A stretch of DNA of 50,681 nucleotides, from the NCBI RefSeq assembly GCF_000341185.1, contig NZ_ANBH01000137.1:17984-68664 (forward strand). The letters run 5' to 3'. Both the position numbers and the translations under genes were made by a program. The notes under the pieces are model-generated. The model worked only from the letters and a program-made list of their open reading frames with translations. It was not told the origin of the DNA and did no database searches. Source of the DNA: Nocardiopsis chromatogenes YIM 90109. Lineage in GTDB: Bacteria > Actinomycetota > Actinomycetes > Streptosporangiales > Streptosporangiaceae. How positions within the stretch are numbered: the first letter of the stretch is position 1; each line of letters opens with the position of its first letter. Shown here in pieces: positions 40,048 to 50,681 of this stretch.

Positions 40048-40089
40048 CCGCGGACGAGGGAGCCGTACCCGCTGGACGACAAGACGGCC
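40048..40089 (+). ncRNA. Guanidine-III (ykkC-III) riboswitch
   Basis: The stretch has the characteristic order GCGGACGAGGG, AGCCGTACCCGC, GACAAGACGGC. It forms the compact pseudoknot seen in the Thermobifida fusca guanidine-III RNA: GCCGT pairs with ACGGC, and GCGG/GGG-type strands pair with CCCGC. The Shine-Dalgarno-like GGAATGAGG of the first SMR gene lies directly downstream (40092-40100), so ligand binding could expose it. Two SMR genes follow, the usual target. Confidence 0.88.
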
Positions 40090-40111
40090 ATGGAATGAGG
40101 TCTGGGATTTC

Positions 40112-40426
40112 ATGGCGTGGTTCGTTCTGGTCGTCTCCGGGGTCCTGGAGGCGGTGTGGGCCTCGGCCCTGTCGGCCTCCCAGGGCTTCCGCCGTCGGCG
40201 CCCGACGGTCCTGTTCTTCGTCGCCCTCACCCTGAGCATGGCCGGACTGGCCTGGGCCATGACGTCCCTGCCGACCGGGACCGCCTACGCGGTGTGGGTG
40301 GGCATCGGCGCCACGCTGACGGTGGTGTGGGGCTTCGTCACCCGGCAGGACCGGGCGTCGACGGCCAAGATCCTGCTGCTGGTGCTGCTGGTCGGCTCCA
40401 TCATCGGCCTGAAGGCGGTGAGCTGA
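40112..40426 (+). CDS. SMR-family transporter, guanidinium exporter subunit 1
   Basis: A 104-residue four-helix small multidrug resistance protein. It carries the central glutamate in helix 1 (GVLEAVWASALSASQGF) and the family block LPTGTAYAVWVGIGATLT. The guanidine-III riboswitch upstream and the paired gene downstream indicate a guanidinium (Gdx-type) exporter working as a heterodimer. Start ATG 40112. The gap to the next gene is two bases. Confidence 0.92.
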   Translation: MAWFVLVVSGVLEAVWASALSASQGFRRRRPTVLFFVALTLSMAGLAWAMTSLPTGTAYAVWVGIGATLTVVWGFVTRQDRASTAKILLLVLLVGSIIGLKAVS

Positions 40427-40428
40427 GC

Positions 40429-40794
40429 ATGCCGTGGGTCATCCTTCTGGTCAGCGCCGTCTTCGAGGCCGTGTGGGCCACGGCCATGGGCATGTCGGAG
40501 GGGTTCACCGAGCCCGTCCCGACCGCCGTCTTCGCCGTCGCGCTCCTGGCGAGCATGGTCGGCCTGGGGTGGGCGGTCAAGCACATCCCGATCGGCACCG
40601 GGTACGCGGTCTGGGTCGGCGTCGGCGCGGCGCTGACGGTCGCCTATGCGATGGCCGCCGGCGCCGAACCGGTCTCGGCGGCCAAGATCGTGTTCATCGG
40701 CGGCATCATCCTGGCCGTCGCGGGCCTCAAGCTGGTTCCGGGCAAGGCGGAGCACCGGCCGGAGGCGGCCGCCGAACAGGACGCGGGCGCCTGA
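40429..40794 (+). CDS. SMR-family transporter, guanidinium exporter subunit 2
   Basis: A 121-residue four-helix SMR protein with the helix-1 glutamate (AVFEAVWATAMGMSEGFT) and IPIGTGYAVWVGVGAALTVAYAM. The C-terminus has a polar tail absent from subunit 1. It most likely forms a heterodimer with the preceding protein. ATG 40429 is two bases after the first stop, so translation is coupled. Confidence 0.92.
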   Translation: MPWVILLVSAVFEAVWATAMGMSEGFTEPVPTAVFAVALLASMVGLGWAVKHIPIGTGYAVWVGVGAALTVAYAMAAGAEPVSAAKIVFIGGIILAVAGLKLVPGKAEHRPEAAAEQDAGA

Positions 40795-41193
40795 GCGCGG
40801 CGGCCGGGCCGCGGGAGGCGTCGGACCCGTCCGGCCTCATCCGCCCATCGACGCCAGATGCTCCTCCAGCCGCTCGCCGACCTGCTCAAGCGCGGCGATC
40901 CGCCGCCGGACGGCCCGCAGGCGGCCACGGTAGAGGTCGGCCGCCTCCTCGCACCCGGGTTCGTGGACCGGGGCACCCGGCCGAGTGCGGCGGCCCGCCG
41001 GGTGCGGGTGGTGGGCGGTGGCCGCTGTGTCAGGCCTGCCGGGAGCAGGTGTCAACGCCAAGCCGCCTGACGGACGCCCTCCGGCCGCCCGCCGCCACCG
41101 CGCCGATCCCCACGCGCGAATACGACCGGTGGGGCCCCGCCTCCTCGGGCGAAGGCCCCGGCGGCGGGGACAGTGGCTTGGAGGAGGCTGGGC
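40795..41193. other. Intergenic region with one possible fragment
   Basis: About 400 bp between the SMR operon and the NPCBM-like gene. Only a short minus-strand frame with a helical C-terminus (listed separately) is suggestive. No other signal is seen. Confidence 0.5.
40837..41061 (-). pseudogene. Possible MerR-type C-terminal helix fragment
   Basis: A 74-codon frame. Its last 43 residues (GCEEAADLYRGRLRAVRRRI, then ALEQVGERLEEHLASMG) look like the dimerisation helix of a MerR regulator, including a Cys near the start of the helix. No helix-turn-helix part is present; the first 30 residues are low complexity. It could also be a small unrelated gene. Confidence 0.3.
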
Positions 41194-41859
41194 TCAGTGC
41201 AGGACGGGGGCGGCCCAGACGGCGCCGCCCTTGATGCACTCGTGTGAGGTGGAGACCAGCTCCAAGCGCAGAACGCCCTCCACGTCGGCCTCCAGGTCCG
41301 CCGCCTCGCCCAGGCCCACGGTCTGCTGGGCCAGGCGCTCGCCGTCGCCCACGACCTCGAAGGTGATGCTGCCGTCGGCGTCCTCGGCGTCGTCGTCGAT
41401 GCCCACGGTCCCGGTCCAGGTCTTCCAGTCCCGGCCGATGGTGAACTCGGTCGAGCGGTCGTCGTCGCAGTAGTGGTCGTGGATGAGGGCGCCGTTGCGG
41501 CGGGAGCCGTCCACGGACGCGTTTCCCCACATCCGGTCCCGGCCCTCCACCGACTCCCAGCCGGTCATGGGCTCACTGCCGGGCCGCGCGGCCGAGGGCC
41601 CGTCGGAGTCGTCCTGCGGTCCGCCGTCCCCGTCGGCGCCTTCGCCCGCGGAGGGCTGCGGCGCCGGGGACGGCGCCGGAGAGACGGTGACGGTGTGCGC
41701 GGCGGTCACCGTGGCCACCGGCCGGGGTGCGGCGTCCTGTGGTGCGTCGTCGCGTGTGGCGACGTAGACCACTGGGGCGGTGACCAGGGCGCCGACGGCG
41801 ATGCCCGCGGCTCCGGTGATCAGGGCGGTGGGCACGGTGACGTTCCGGGGCAGCGGCAC
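41194..41859 (-). CDS. Membrane-anchored NPCBM/NEW2-like extracellular protein
   Basis: A 221-residue protein with one hydrophobic helix (about residues 10-33), a Pro/Ala/Asp-rich linker to about residue 100 and a C-terminal beta domain. The latter (NGALIHDHYCDDDRSTEFTIGRDWKTWTGTVGIDDDAEDADG, in parts) resembles NPCBM/NEW2 carbohydrate-binding modules. Two cysteines (CDDD and HECIKG) could form a disulfide outside the cell. It may sense or bind cell-wall sugars. Start ATG 41859. Confidence 0.72.
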   Translation of the reverse strand: MPLPRNVTVPTALITGAAGIAVGALVTAPVVYVATRDDAPQDAAPRPVATVTAAHTVTVSPAPSPAPQPSAGEGADGDGGPQDDSDGPSAARPGSEPMTGWESVEGRDRMWGNASVDGSRRNGALIHDHYCDDDRSTEFTIGRDWKTWTGTVGIDDDAEDADGSITFEVVGDGERLAQQTVGLGEAADLEADVEGVLRLELVSTSHECIKGGAVWAAPVLH

Positions 41860-41969
41860 GGCGGGTCCTCAAGGGCGCGGGGAACGGGCGGCCAGTGGGT
41901 GCAGGCTAGCGACCCCGGGCCCTCCGTGATCGCCGATCAGTCCGGATTCTCCTGAGGCGGCCGGTGCGC

Positions 41970-43235
41970 TCAGCCGCGGCCCGCACCCGTCCCCGCGTCG
42001 GCCCTGCTCCCCGCCGCCGCTGGGGCCTCGTTCGCCGCCGCCGCGGCCTCGCGTTCGGCGATGGCCGTGTTCACCGCCTCCGGCGCCAGGATGTGGTCGA
42101 GCACCATGGCCGCCGCGCCGCGCAGTCCGGCCTCGCCGCCCGAGCGGTTCGGCACGATCCGCAGCTGCCGGGTCGCCAGCGCCGTCGCCCGGCGGAACAC
42201 CGCCTCGCGCACACCGGCCGCCAGCGGGTCGAAGGCGGTGCCCAGGTGCCCGCCCAGCACGATGACCTCCGGGTTGAGCAGGTTCACCGCCCCGGCCAGC
42301 ACCTCGCCGACGCGCCGCCCGGCCTCGCGCACCAGCGCCACCGCGTCGGCGTCGCCGTCGGAGGCCAGCGCCGCCAGCCCCTGCACGCCCGCCGCCTCGC
42401 GCCCTCCTTCGGCGAAGCGCGCCAGCAGAGCGGGGCCCCCGGCCACCGCCTCCAGGCAGTCGGTGTTGCCGCAGCGGCAGGCGGTCCCGCCCCCGTCGGG
42501 CACGGGGATGTGCCCGACCTCCCCGGCCGCCCCCAGGGTTCCGCGCACCAGCGCCCCGCCGGAGATGATCCCGGCGCCCACCCCGGTGGAGACCTTCACG
42601 AAGACCAGGTCGTCGGCGTCGGGGTAGTCGGCGGTGTGCGACCCCAGCGCCATCACGTTCACGTCGTTGTCCAGCAGCACCGGCACCGGGAAGCGCTCGG
42701 CGACCAGCGGGGCGATGTCCACGCCGCCCCAGCCGGGCAGCACCGGCGGCTCCTCGGCCCGGCCCAGCGCGAAGCGCACCGTGCCGGGCAGGCCGATGCC
42801 GACCCCGCGCGCCTCGTGCCCGGCGCGCCCGCACTCGGCCAGCAGGCGCTCCCAGGTGCCCAGCAGCCACGGCAGGGCGGTGTCGGGCCCCTGGGCGACC
42901 TCGGGCGAGCCCTCGGTGCGGGCCAGGACCCGGCCGGCCAGGTCGCACACGGCGGCCTGGCTGCGCGAGATGCCCAGGGCGGCGCTGAGCACGACGCCGC
43001 CGTCGGCGTCGAACTCCAGGCGCCCGGGCGGGCGGCCGCCGCTGGAGGGGCCGTGGTGGCCCTCGGTGACCAGCCCCAGGTCCATCAGCTCGGCCACCCG
43101 GGAGGCGACCGAGGGCCGGGAGAGCCGGGTGACCCGCGCGATCTCGGCGCGGGTGGCGGCCTCGCCGGTGCGGATCAGCCGCAGCACGTGGCCGGCGGTG
43201 GCGGCGGTCGCGGGCGGGCCGTGGCGTCGGGGCAT
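41970..43235 (-). CDS. ROK-family transcriptional regulator
   Basis: A 421-residue ROK protein. The N-terminal helix-turn-helix (about 15-65) reads GEAATRAEIARVTRLSRPSVASRVAELMDLGLV. The sugar-kinase-like domain has the zinc motif C-R-C-G-x4-C-L-E (CRCGNTDCLE), GVGIGLPG and GEVGHIPV. The C-terminus has an Ala/Gly-rich tail of about 40 residues. It is divergent from zwf-edd-glk-eda, so it probably controls that operon in response to a sugar or sugar phosphate. ATG 43235 is chosen; a TTG four codons upstream is less likely. Confidence 0.9.
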   Translation of the reverse strand: MPRRHGPPATAATAGHVLRLIRTGEAATRAEIARVTRLSRPSVASRVAELMDLGLVTEGHHGPSSGGRPPGRLEFDADGGVVLSAALGISRSQAAVCDLAGRVLARTEGSPEVAQGPDTALPWLLGTWERLLAECGRAGHEARGVGIGLPGTVRFALGRAEEPPVLPGWGGVDIAPLVAERFPVPVLLDNDVNVMALGSHTADYPDADDLVFVKVSTGVGAGIISGGALVRGTLGAAGEVGHIPVPDGGGTACRCGNTDCLEAVAGGPALLARFAEGGREAAGVQGLAALASDGDADAVALVREAGRRVGEVLAGAVNLLNPEVIVLGGHLGTAFDPLAAGVREAVFRRATALATRQLRIVPNRSGGEAGLRGAAAMVLDHILAPEAVNTAIAEREAAAAANEAPAAAGSRADAGTGAGRG

Positions 43236-43283
43236 GCCGCAATTCAACCACGCACGGACCGTCCGGGACGCCGAACCGGCGCA

Positions 43284-43343
43284 CTTCTGTCAAAAAATCT
43301 TCAGAAGGATGACTTGTGGTGTGACTGAAGTTCCCGCTAGGTT
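43284..43343 (+). promoter_or_regulatory. zwf promoter and possible ROK operator
   Basis: TTGTGG (43314-43319) and TAGGTT (43338-43343) with an 18-bp spacer form a plausible promoter 39 bp before the zwf ATG. Upstream, CTTCTG (43284-43289) and CAGAAG (43302-43307) are inverted around an A-rich core, a possible ROK binding site. Confidence 0.4.
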
Positions 43344-43381
43344 TCAACCGGTCTGCCCGAAGTCCTGCTGAAAGGGACCAC

Positions 43382-46787
<3,406 letters not shown>

Positions 46788-46791
<4 letters not shown>

Positions 46792-47792
46792 CACGTGTGC
46801 AGTCCGCCCCCACCGCCGAACGGCCCTGGCTCGTCGGCGACATCGGAGGGACCAACGCCCGGTTCGGTCTGGTGCAGGCCCCAGGGGGGCGGCCGGTGCA
46901 CGTGGGCAAGGTGCCCAGTGCGCTGCACGGCGGGCTGGCCTCGGCCGCCGGGGCCTACCTGGACGGGCTCGCCGAGCCGGTGCGGCCCTCGGCGGCGTGC
47001 GTGGCCGTGGCCGGGCCCGTGCTGGAGGACCGGATCCGGCTGACCAACGTCGGCTGGGACTTCTCGGTCGAGCAGACCCGCACCGGCATGGGCATGGACC
47101 ACCTGGAGGTGGTCAACGACTTCGCCGCGCTGGCCCAGTCGCTGCCGGTGCTGGGCGAGGACGACCTGCTGCCGCTGGGCGGCCCGGCCACCGACCCGGC
47201 CGAGCCGATGGCGGGGGTCGGCCCGGGCACCGGCCTGGGCGTGGCGGGGCTGGTACCGATGCCCGCGGGCGGGTGGCTGCCGCTGCCGGGCGAGGGCGGG
47301 CACGTCGACGCCCCGGTGGTGGAGGACATCGAGGCCGAGGTGGTGCGGGTGATCACCGCCGAGCGCGGCCGGGTGAGCGCCGAGGCGCTGCTCAGCGGCC
47401 CCGGGCTGCCCCGGCTGTACCGGGCGCTGGCCCAGGTGCGCGGCGAGTCGGCGCGGCAGCTGTCCCCGCAGGAGATCACCGCCGCCGGAGTGCACCCCGA
47501 GGGGGCCGAGCCGCTCTGCCGGGAGACCCTGGAGGTGTTCGGCGCCCTGCTCGGCGGCTTCGCCGGGAACGTCGCCCTGACCCTCGGGGCCACCGGCGGG
47601 GTGTTCCTCGGCGGCGGCGTGCTGCCCCGCATCCCCGAGGTGCTGCGCAACGGCCGGTTCCGGCTGCGCTTCGAGGCCAAGGGGCGGATGACCGATTATC
47701 TGAAGAACATCGCCACCGTGCTGATCACCGCCGAGAACCCGGCGCTGCTCGGTGCGGCCGCGCGACTGGACCACCGACTGGAGCGCCTGTGA
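46788..47792 (+). CDS. glk: Glucokinase, proteobacterial (Glk) type
   Basis: A 334-residue glucokinase. [15 protein letters not shown] is the phosphate-binding start, [13 protein letters not shown] holds the catalytic Asp, [13 protein letters not shown] and EGGHVD bind glucose. This is the non-ROK type of glucokinase (E. coli Glk family), whereas the usual actinomycete enzyme GlkA is a ROK protein; no zinc motif is present here. GTG 46788 overlaps the edd stop, and the stop overlaps the eda GTG. It makes glucose 6-phosphate for Zwf. Confidence 0.94.
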
Positions 47793-48421
47793 AACCCCAG
47801 ACCAGCCACGACCTGTTCGCCCTCGCCCCGGTCGTGCCGGTGGTGGTGCTCGACGACGCCGACACCGCGGTGCCGCTGGCCCGCGCGCTGGTGCGCGGCG
47901 GCCTGCCCGCCATCGAGGTGACGCTGCGCACCGAGGCCGGGCTCGCGGCCATCGAGCGCATCGCCGCCGAGGTGCCCGAGGCCGTGGTGGGCGCGGGCAC
48001 CGTGACCACGCCCGAGCAGGCGGCCGCGGCGGCCAAGGCGGGCTCGGCCTTCCTGGTCAGCCCGGGGTGCACCGACCGGCTGCGCGGGGCCATGGCCGAC
48101 ACCGGCGTGCCGTTCCTGCCGGGGGTGGCGACCGCCTCGGAGGCGATGGCGCTGCTGGAGCAGGGCGTGAGCGCGCTGAAGTTCTTCCCGGCCGAGGCGG
48201 CCGGGGGGCGGGCGTACCTGAAGTCGCTGTCGGGGCCGCTGCCGCAGGCGCGGTTCTGCCCGACCGGCGGCGTGACCCCGGCCAACGCGCCGGAGTACCT
48301 GGCCCTGCCCAACGTGGGCTGCGTGGGCGGCACCTGGCTGACCCCGCGCGAGGCCGTGGAAGCGGGCGACTGGGACCGCATCGAGTCCCTGGCGAGGGAG
48401 GCCGCCGCCCTGCGCGGGTAG
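47789..48421 (+). CDS. eda: KDPG aldolase
   Basis: A 210-residue class I aldolase. The catalytic Glu is in AIEVTLRT and the Schiff-base Lys in [13 protein letters not shown], with GAGTV and PTGGVT phosphate-binding parts. It splits 2-keto-3-deoxy-6-phosphogluconate into pyruvate and glyceraldehyde 3-phosphate and completes the Entner-Doudoroff pathway. GTG 47789 overlaps the glk stop. A strong hairpin follows, closing the operon. Confidence 0.95.
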   Translation: MKPQTSHDLFALAPVVPVVVLDDADTAVPLARALVRGGLPAIEVTLRTEAGLAAIERIAAEVPEAVVGAGTVTTPEQAAAAAKAGSAFLVSPGCTDRLRGAMADTGVPFLPGVATASEAMALLEQGVSALKFFPAEAAGGRAYLKSLSGPLPQARFCPTGGVTPANAPEYLALPNVGCVGGTWLTPREAVEAGDWDRIESLAREAAALRG

Positions 48422-48446
48422 GGGCGCGTCCTTGAAGCTGCGCGAG

Positions 48447-48473
48447 AGGCCCACCGGGAGTCCCGGTGGGCCT
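48447..48473 (+). terminator. Terminator of the zwf-edd-glk-eda operon
   Basis: Perfect 13-base arms AGGCCCACCGGGA (48447-48459) and TCCCGGTGGGCCT (48461-48473) lie 26 bp after the eda stop and are followed by TT. Confidence 0.8.
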
Positions 48474-48537
48474 TTCCCGCGCCCGGAACCGGACTCCCGA
48501 GCGGAGAGCCAGAAGGGGGAGCGACACAGGAGGCCGG

Positions 48538-49031
48538 ATGTCCCCCCCCAGGAGCCCGCGCGCCCGGACACCGACGCCACCGACGGCGGAGCTGTAGCGC
48601 CCTTGGTCTTTACCGACCCGGCCTGGAAGCGCCTGATGTCCCGGGCCTTGCCGCCGCTGGACCCCATCATCGCCCGGCACGGAGGGGTGCAGGAGGCCCG
48701 CGCCGCTCTCGGACGGACCGCTCGTTCCCGGATTTCTCTTCGGGCCTCTCGGGCGATGATGCTCGCGGCGAAGCTGGAGCGCAGGGAAGGCGATATCGAA
48801 GCAGCGCGCTCATGGTTTCGGCGCGCGGCTGTGACCGGTCCTCGACAGCTCCGGCAGAACGCCGTCTACAGGCTCGGCCACCTCGAAGAGGAGCAGGGCC
48901 GGACGGCCGAGGCCGAGGAGCTGTACCGACAGGTCGCAGCGGACGGGAGTGCGCTGTTTGCTCCCCTTGCCAAGTACGACCTCTGTCACGCTCGCGCCCG
49001 CTCCACCACGACGCGGATGTGCTCGACGTAG
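48538..49031 (+). pseudogene. TPR-like protein with a C8 run shifting the frame after the start
   Basis: ATG 48538 stands behind a very good ACAGGAGG site, but a run of eight C (48542-48549) follows. As given, that frame stops after 19 codons. One added C would join ATG to a frame that runs to 49031. That frame codes for APLVFTDPAWKRLMSRALPPLDPIIARHGG and for TPR-like helices (LERREGDIEAARSWFRRAA, NAVYRLGHLEEEQGRTAEAEELYRQVAADG). A fall-back start is ATG 48636, without a good site. The last 46 bp overlap a gene on the other strand. Either a sequencing error, a decayed gene or a switching tract. Confidence 0.55.
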
Positions 49032-49252
49032 AACGTCACTGCCGCTTCGGTGTGCTCGGTCAGCAGCACCCCGTCATAGGGGATCGGGCCGAGGCCTCCA
49101 GGCATGTACAGGTCGACCTCCAAGACGGTTCGGGCGAGTCGGCCGAGTGGAGCAGCGCTCCGCCGACCTCCTCCCGATTCCTCGTCGGAGAGCGCCTGGA
49201 TCTGACTACGCGCCGGCGGCTCCAGAGTGATCGGCCGCACCGCTGCCGTCAT
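48986..49252 (-). CDS. Small hypothetical protein
   Basis: An 88-residue protein from ATG 49252, or 84 from GTG 49240. It reads ITLEPPARSQIQALSDEESGG, then LGRLARTVLEVDLYMPGGLGPIPYDGVLL and TEHTEAAVTFYVEHIRVVVERARA. I recognise no family. It overlaps the upstream small gene by up to 47 bp in another frame and is likely co-expressed. It is convergent with, and overlaps, the TPR-like frame. Confidence 0.5.
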   Translation of the reverse strand: MTAAVRPITLEPPARSQIQALSDEESGGGRRSAAPLGRLARTVLEVDLYMPGGLGPIPYDGVLLTEHTEAAVTFYVEHIRVVVERARA

Positions 49253-49433
49253 CTCCGTCCTCGCCGTCGAACAGGGCGTGCCACTGGCGGCGGAGGTCGT
49301 CCGCGTCGGACGCCTCGATGGCCACGCTCCCCTCGGGGGGCGGAGCTCCCAGCACCATGCGGCCATAGCTGGCGTAGGCGGCCTGAATGGTCTCGGGGTC
49401 CGTATCGCGGTACGGCGTGCGCGGAGTGTCCAC
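49206..49433 (-). CDS. Small acidic hypothetical protein
   Basis: A 75-residue acidic protein from GTG 49433, which follows AAGGAGG. It reads DPETIQAAYASYGRMVLGAPPPEG and EASDADDLRRQWHALFDGEDG with an Ala/Gly/Asp-rich end. I do not recognise a family. Its end overlaps the next small gene, so the two probably form a unit, perhaps an interacting pair. Confidence 0.5.
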   Translation of the reverse strand: MDTPRTPYRDTDPETIQAAYASYGRMVLGAPPPEGSVAIEASDADDLRRQWHALFDGEDGDDGSGAADHSGAAGA

Positions 49434-49586
49434 AGGCGGCCTCCTTGGCGTTCCGTCACCGCCATGGTAGGCGGTCCGACCTGTCGGAGGCGGTGGTCTC
49501 GCGCGGTGGGCGGATACCTCTGGGGGGTTGCGCCCCGCTCCGCTTTAGGGAATGATTTCCGTTTTCGGTAGAGACGGGGGGCGGAC

Positions 49587-50396
49587 ATGTCCGGAACGGG
49601 AGTCGGCGAGGTCTTCGACGCCGGGGCGCGGGAGTTCGACGCGTGGGGTGCCCGGCTCTGGGATCCGATCGGGGAGGCAACCGTCCTGGCCTCGGAGCCG
49701 CGGCCCGGGGAGCGGGTCCTGGACGCCTGCTGCGGGGCCGGGGCCTCCGCCCTGCCCGCCGCCTCGGCCGTGGCCCCCGGCGGGTCGGTCGACGCGGTGG
49801 ACCTGTCCGATGCCCTGCTGGAGCAGGGGCGCGCGCGTGCCGCGCGCGCCGGGGCGGACAACGTCCGCTTCGTCCGCGCCGACGCCGCCGCCTGGCCCGA
49901 GCCCGGCGCCTACGACCTCGTCCAGGTCGTGCACGGCGTGGCCTTCTTCCCCGACATGGACGCCGGGACCTCCGCCCTGGTCCGTGCGCTGCGCCCCGGG
50001 GGGCGCCTGGCGGTCACCGTCTGGGCCGAGGGCGCCCTCGCCGACTTCATGACCCTGTACCTCGAGGCGATCGGCGCCGAGACCGGCACCCGCCCCGAGA
50101 TGCCCGGCTTCCGGCAGGCCCGCGACCGCATCGCCGACTCCGACCGGCTGTCCTCCTGGCTGGAGGGCCTGGGGGCCGAGGTCGTCCGCGTCGCCCGCCA
50201 CGACCACCGCGTCCCCCTCGACGGCGACTCGGCCTGGGAGTTCGTCCAGGGCAACGCCGCACGCGGGATGCTGGAGGGCCTCGATGCCACCGTGCAGGGG
50301 CGCGTCCGTGAACGCCTGGCCGCCCTGATGGCCGAGCGCGGCGTGGACACTCTGGACGCCTCGTTCACCGTCGCGGTGGCACGCCGCCCCGAGTAG
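49587..50396 (+). CDS. Class I SAM-dependent methyltransferase
   Basis: A 269-residue methyltransferase. The SAM-binding motif I is VLDACCGAGASALPAA, motif II VDAVDLSDALLEQGRARA, and motif IV DLVQVVHGVAFFPDMDAGTSALVRALRPGGRLAVTVW, in the order of UbiE-like small-molecule methyltransferases. The C-terminal part (FMTLYLEAIGAETG to FVQGNAARGMLEGL) resembles those acting on natural products or membrane lipids. Substrate unknown. Start ATG 49587. A hairpin follows the gene. Confidence 0.9.
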   Translation: MSGTGVGEVFDAGAREFDAWGARLWDPIGEATVLASEPRPGERVLDACCGAGASALPAASAVAPGGSVDAVDLSDALLEQGRARAARAGADNVRFVRADAAAWPEPGAYDLVQVVHGVAFFPDMDAGTSALVRALRPGGRLAVTVWAEGALADFMTLYLEAIGAETGTRPEMPGFRQARDRIADSDRLSSWLEGLGAEVVRVARHDHRVPLDGDSAWEFVQGNAARGMLEGLDATVQGRVRERLAALMAERGVDTLDASFTVAVARRPE

Positions 50397-50407
50397 CGGC
50401 ACCGGGG

Positions 50408-50456
50408 CCCGCCCGACGGGGGGCCGCATCGTCATCGGCGGCCCCCGTCGGGCGGG
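50408..50456. terminator. Bidirectional terminator between methyltransferase and PPOX-like genes
   Basis: CCCGCCCGACGGGGG (from 50408) pairs with CCCCCGTCGGGCGGG (to 50456), one base bulged, around a loop with an inner GCCG/CGGC. It lies between two convergent genes. Confidence 0.65.
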
Positions 50457-50681
50457 TCAGGCCGGTGAGGGGAAGCGCCACCGCGTCTGGCTGCCCACCT
50501 CGCCGCGCCCGAAGCCGAACGCGGTCACCGGGTCGACCCGGAAGACCAGCGCCGTGCCGTTCTCGTGCGCGAATCCCCCCTCGCGCACCTCGAACCGCCA
50601 CACCTCTCCGTACTTGGCGGCGAAGTCGTCGGCCAGCAGCGCCAGCACCGCCTCGTCGGTGACCGGCTCCGCCCCCCCCCC
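50457..50681 (-). CDS. PPOX-like (pyridoxamine 5'-phosphate oxidase family) flavin protein, 5' end outside the window
   Basis: Only the last 74 or so residues are present. The visible part, ALLADDFAAKYGEVWRFEVREGG, then NGTALVFRVDPVTAFGFGRG and SQTRWRFP, matches the C-terminus of F420/FMN-binding PPOX proteins, where the SQTR(W/Y)RF end is conserved. The gene runs off the right edge, inside a C-run. The function is not determined. Confidence 0.65.
   Translation of the reverse strand, partial: GGGAEPVTDEAVLALLADDFAAKYGEVWRFEVREGGFAHENGTALVFRVDPVTAFGFGRGEVGSQTRWRFPSPA

Noticed and set aside
40021-40110. Guanidine-I or guanidine-II riboswitch
   Set aside because: The class I core (AUAGGGUUCCG...GGGACAAAAGCCCGGGAGA) and the paired ACGR-loop hairpins of class II are absent, while the class III order is present.

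Overview
The window is about 50.7 kb of very GC-rich DNA with strong G/C bias at third codon positions, many GTG starts and tightly overlapping ATGA/GTGA gene junctions. The gene families point to a filamentous actinomycete: nnaR, GlnR-type boxes, a TipA-like MerR regulator, a DnaE2 with degenerate PHP domain, sugar ABC systems without their own ATPase, and a rare TTA codon in an accessory gene. A member of the Nocardiopsaceae is plausible but is an inference from gene content only. The window ends inside a C homopolymer, which looks like a contig end. No rRNA, tRNA or CRISPR array was seen.

Layout. (1) 0.2-11.1 kb is a nitrate/nitrite assimilation region in two minus-strand units: nirB-nirD-nnaR, and narK-nasA-FAD/BFD reductase. 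A GlnR-like box array lies upstream of nirB and another upstream of narK. A RibD/DHFR-like reductase gene and a Uma2-family nuclease gene sit between the two units. (2) 11.2-16.8 kb holds a GNAT gene ending in a 25-bp hairpin, a small ribbon-helix-helix/PemK-like toxin-antitoxin pair with a palindromic operator, a divergent QorB-like/TetR pair with a perfect operator, an APH(3')-like kinase and two alpha/beta hydrolases. (3) 16.8-19.6 kb is a manganese-type ABC importer. (4) 19.6-21.6 kb is an accessory scar with lower-GC genes: an orphan membrane-anchored carrier (phosphopantetheine) protein with a TTA codon, plus relics of a Tn3-family transposase and an antibiotic-biosynthesis-monooxygenase gene. 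(5) 21.6-26.5 kb carries a FhuF-like gene, a sugar ABC importer (binding protein and two permeases) and a TipA-like regulator with a textbook 19-bp-spacer promoter. (6) 26.6-31.4 kb holds a VOC protein, an Rpn/PD-(D/E)XK-type nuclease, an AAC(6')-like GNAT, several membrane proteins and a DtxR/MntR regulator whose metal-site residue suggests Mn sensing. (7) 32-36.3 kb carries dnaE2 behind a LexA box and a translationally coupled 15-codon leader ORF, then a frameshifted membrane protein. (8) 36.6-41.9 kb holds a GNAT, LysE-type and EamA-type exporters, a LysR regulator, a guanidine-III riboswitch driving an SMR exporter pair, and an NPCBM-like anchored protein. (9) 42-48.5 kb is a ROK regulator diverging from a complete Entner-Doudoroff operon zwf-edd-glk-eda. 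(10) 48.5-50.7 kb has a TPR-like gene broken at a C8 run, two small overlapping genes, a methyltransferase and the end of a PPOX-like flavin protein.

How the parts work together. NarK brings in nitrate, NasA with its FAD/BFD partner reduces it to nitrite, NirBD makes ammonium, and NnaR with GlnR would control both units. The Mn importer and the MntR-like protein probably form one homeostasis circuit although 10 kb apart. The sugar importer could feed glucose to the glucokinase and Entner-Doudoroff operon, but they are 18 kb apart and that link is only suggestive. The strongest leads for new biology are the membrane-tethered carrier protein, the SOS-controlled dnaE2 with its coupled leader ORF, the Entner-Doudoroff block with a proteobacterial-type glucokinase, and the homopolymer-broken genes.
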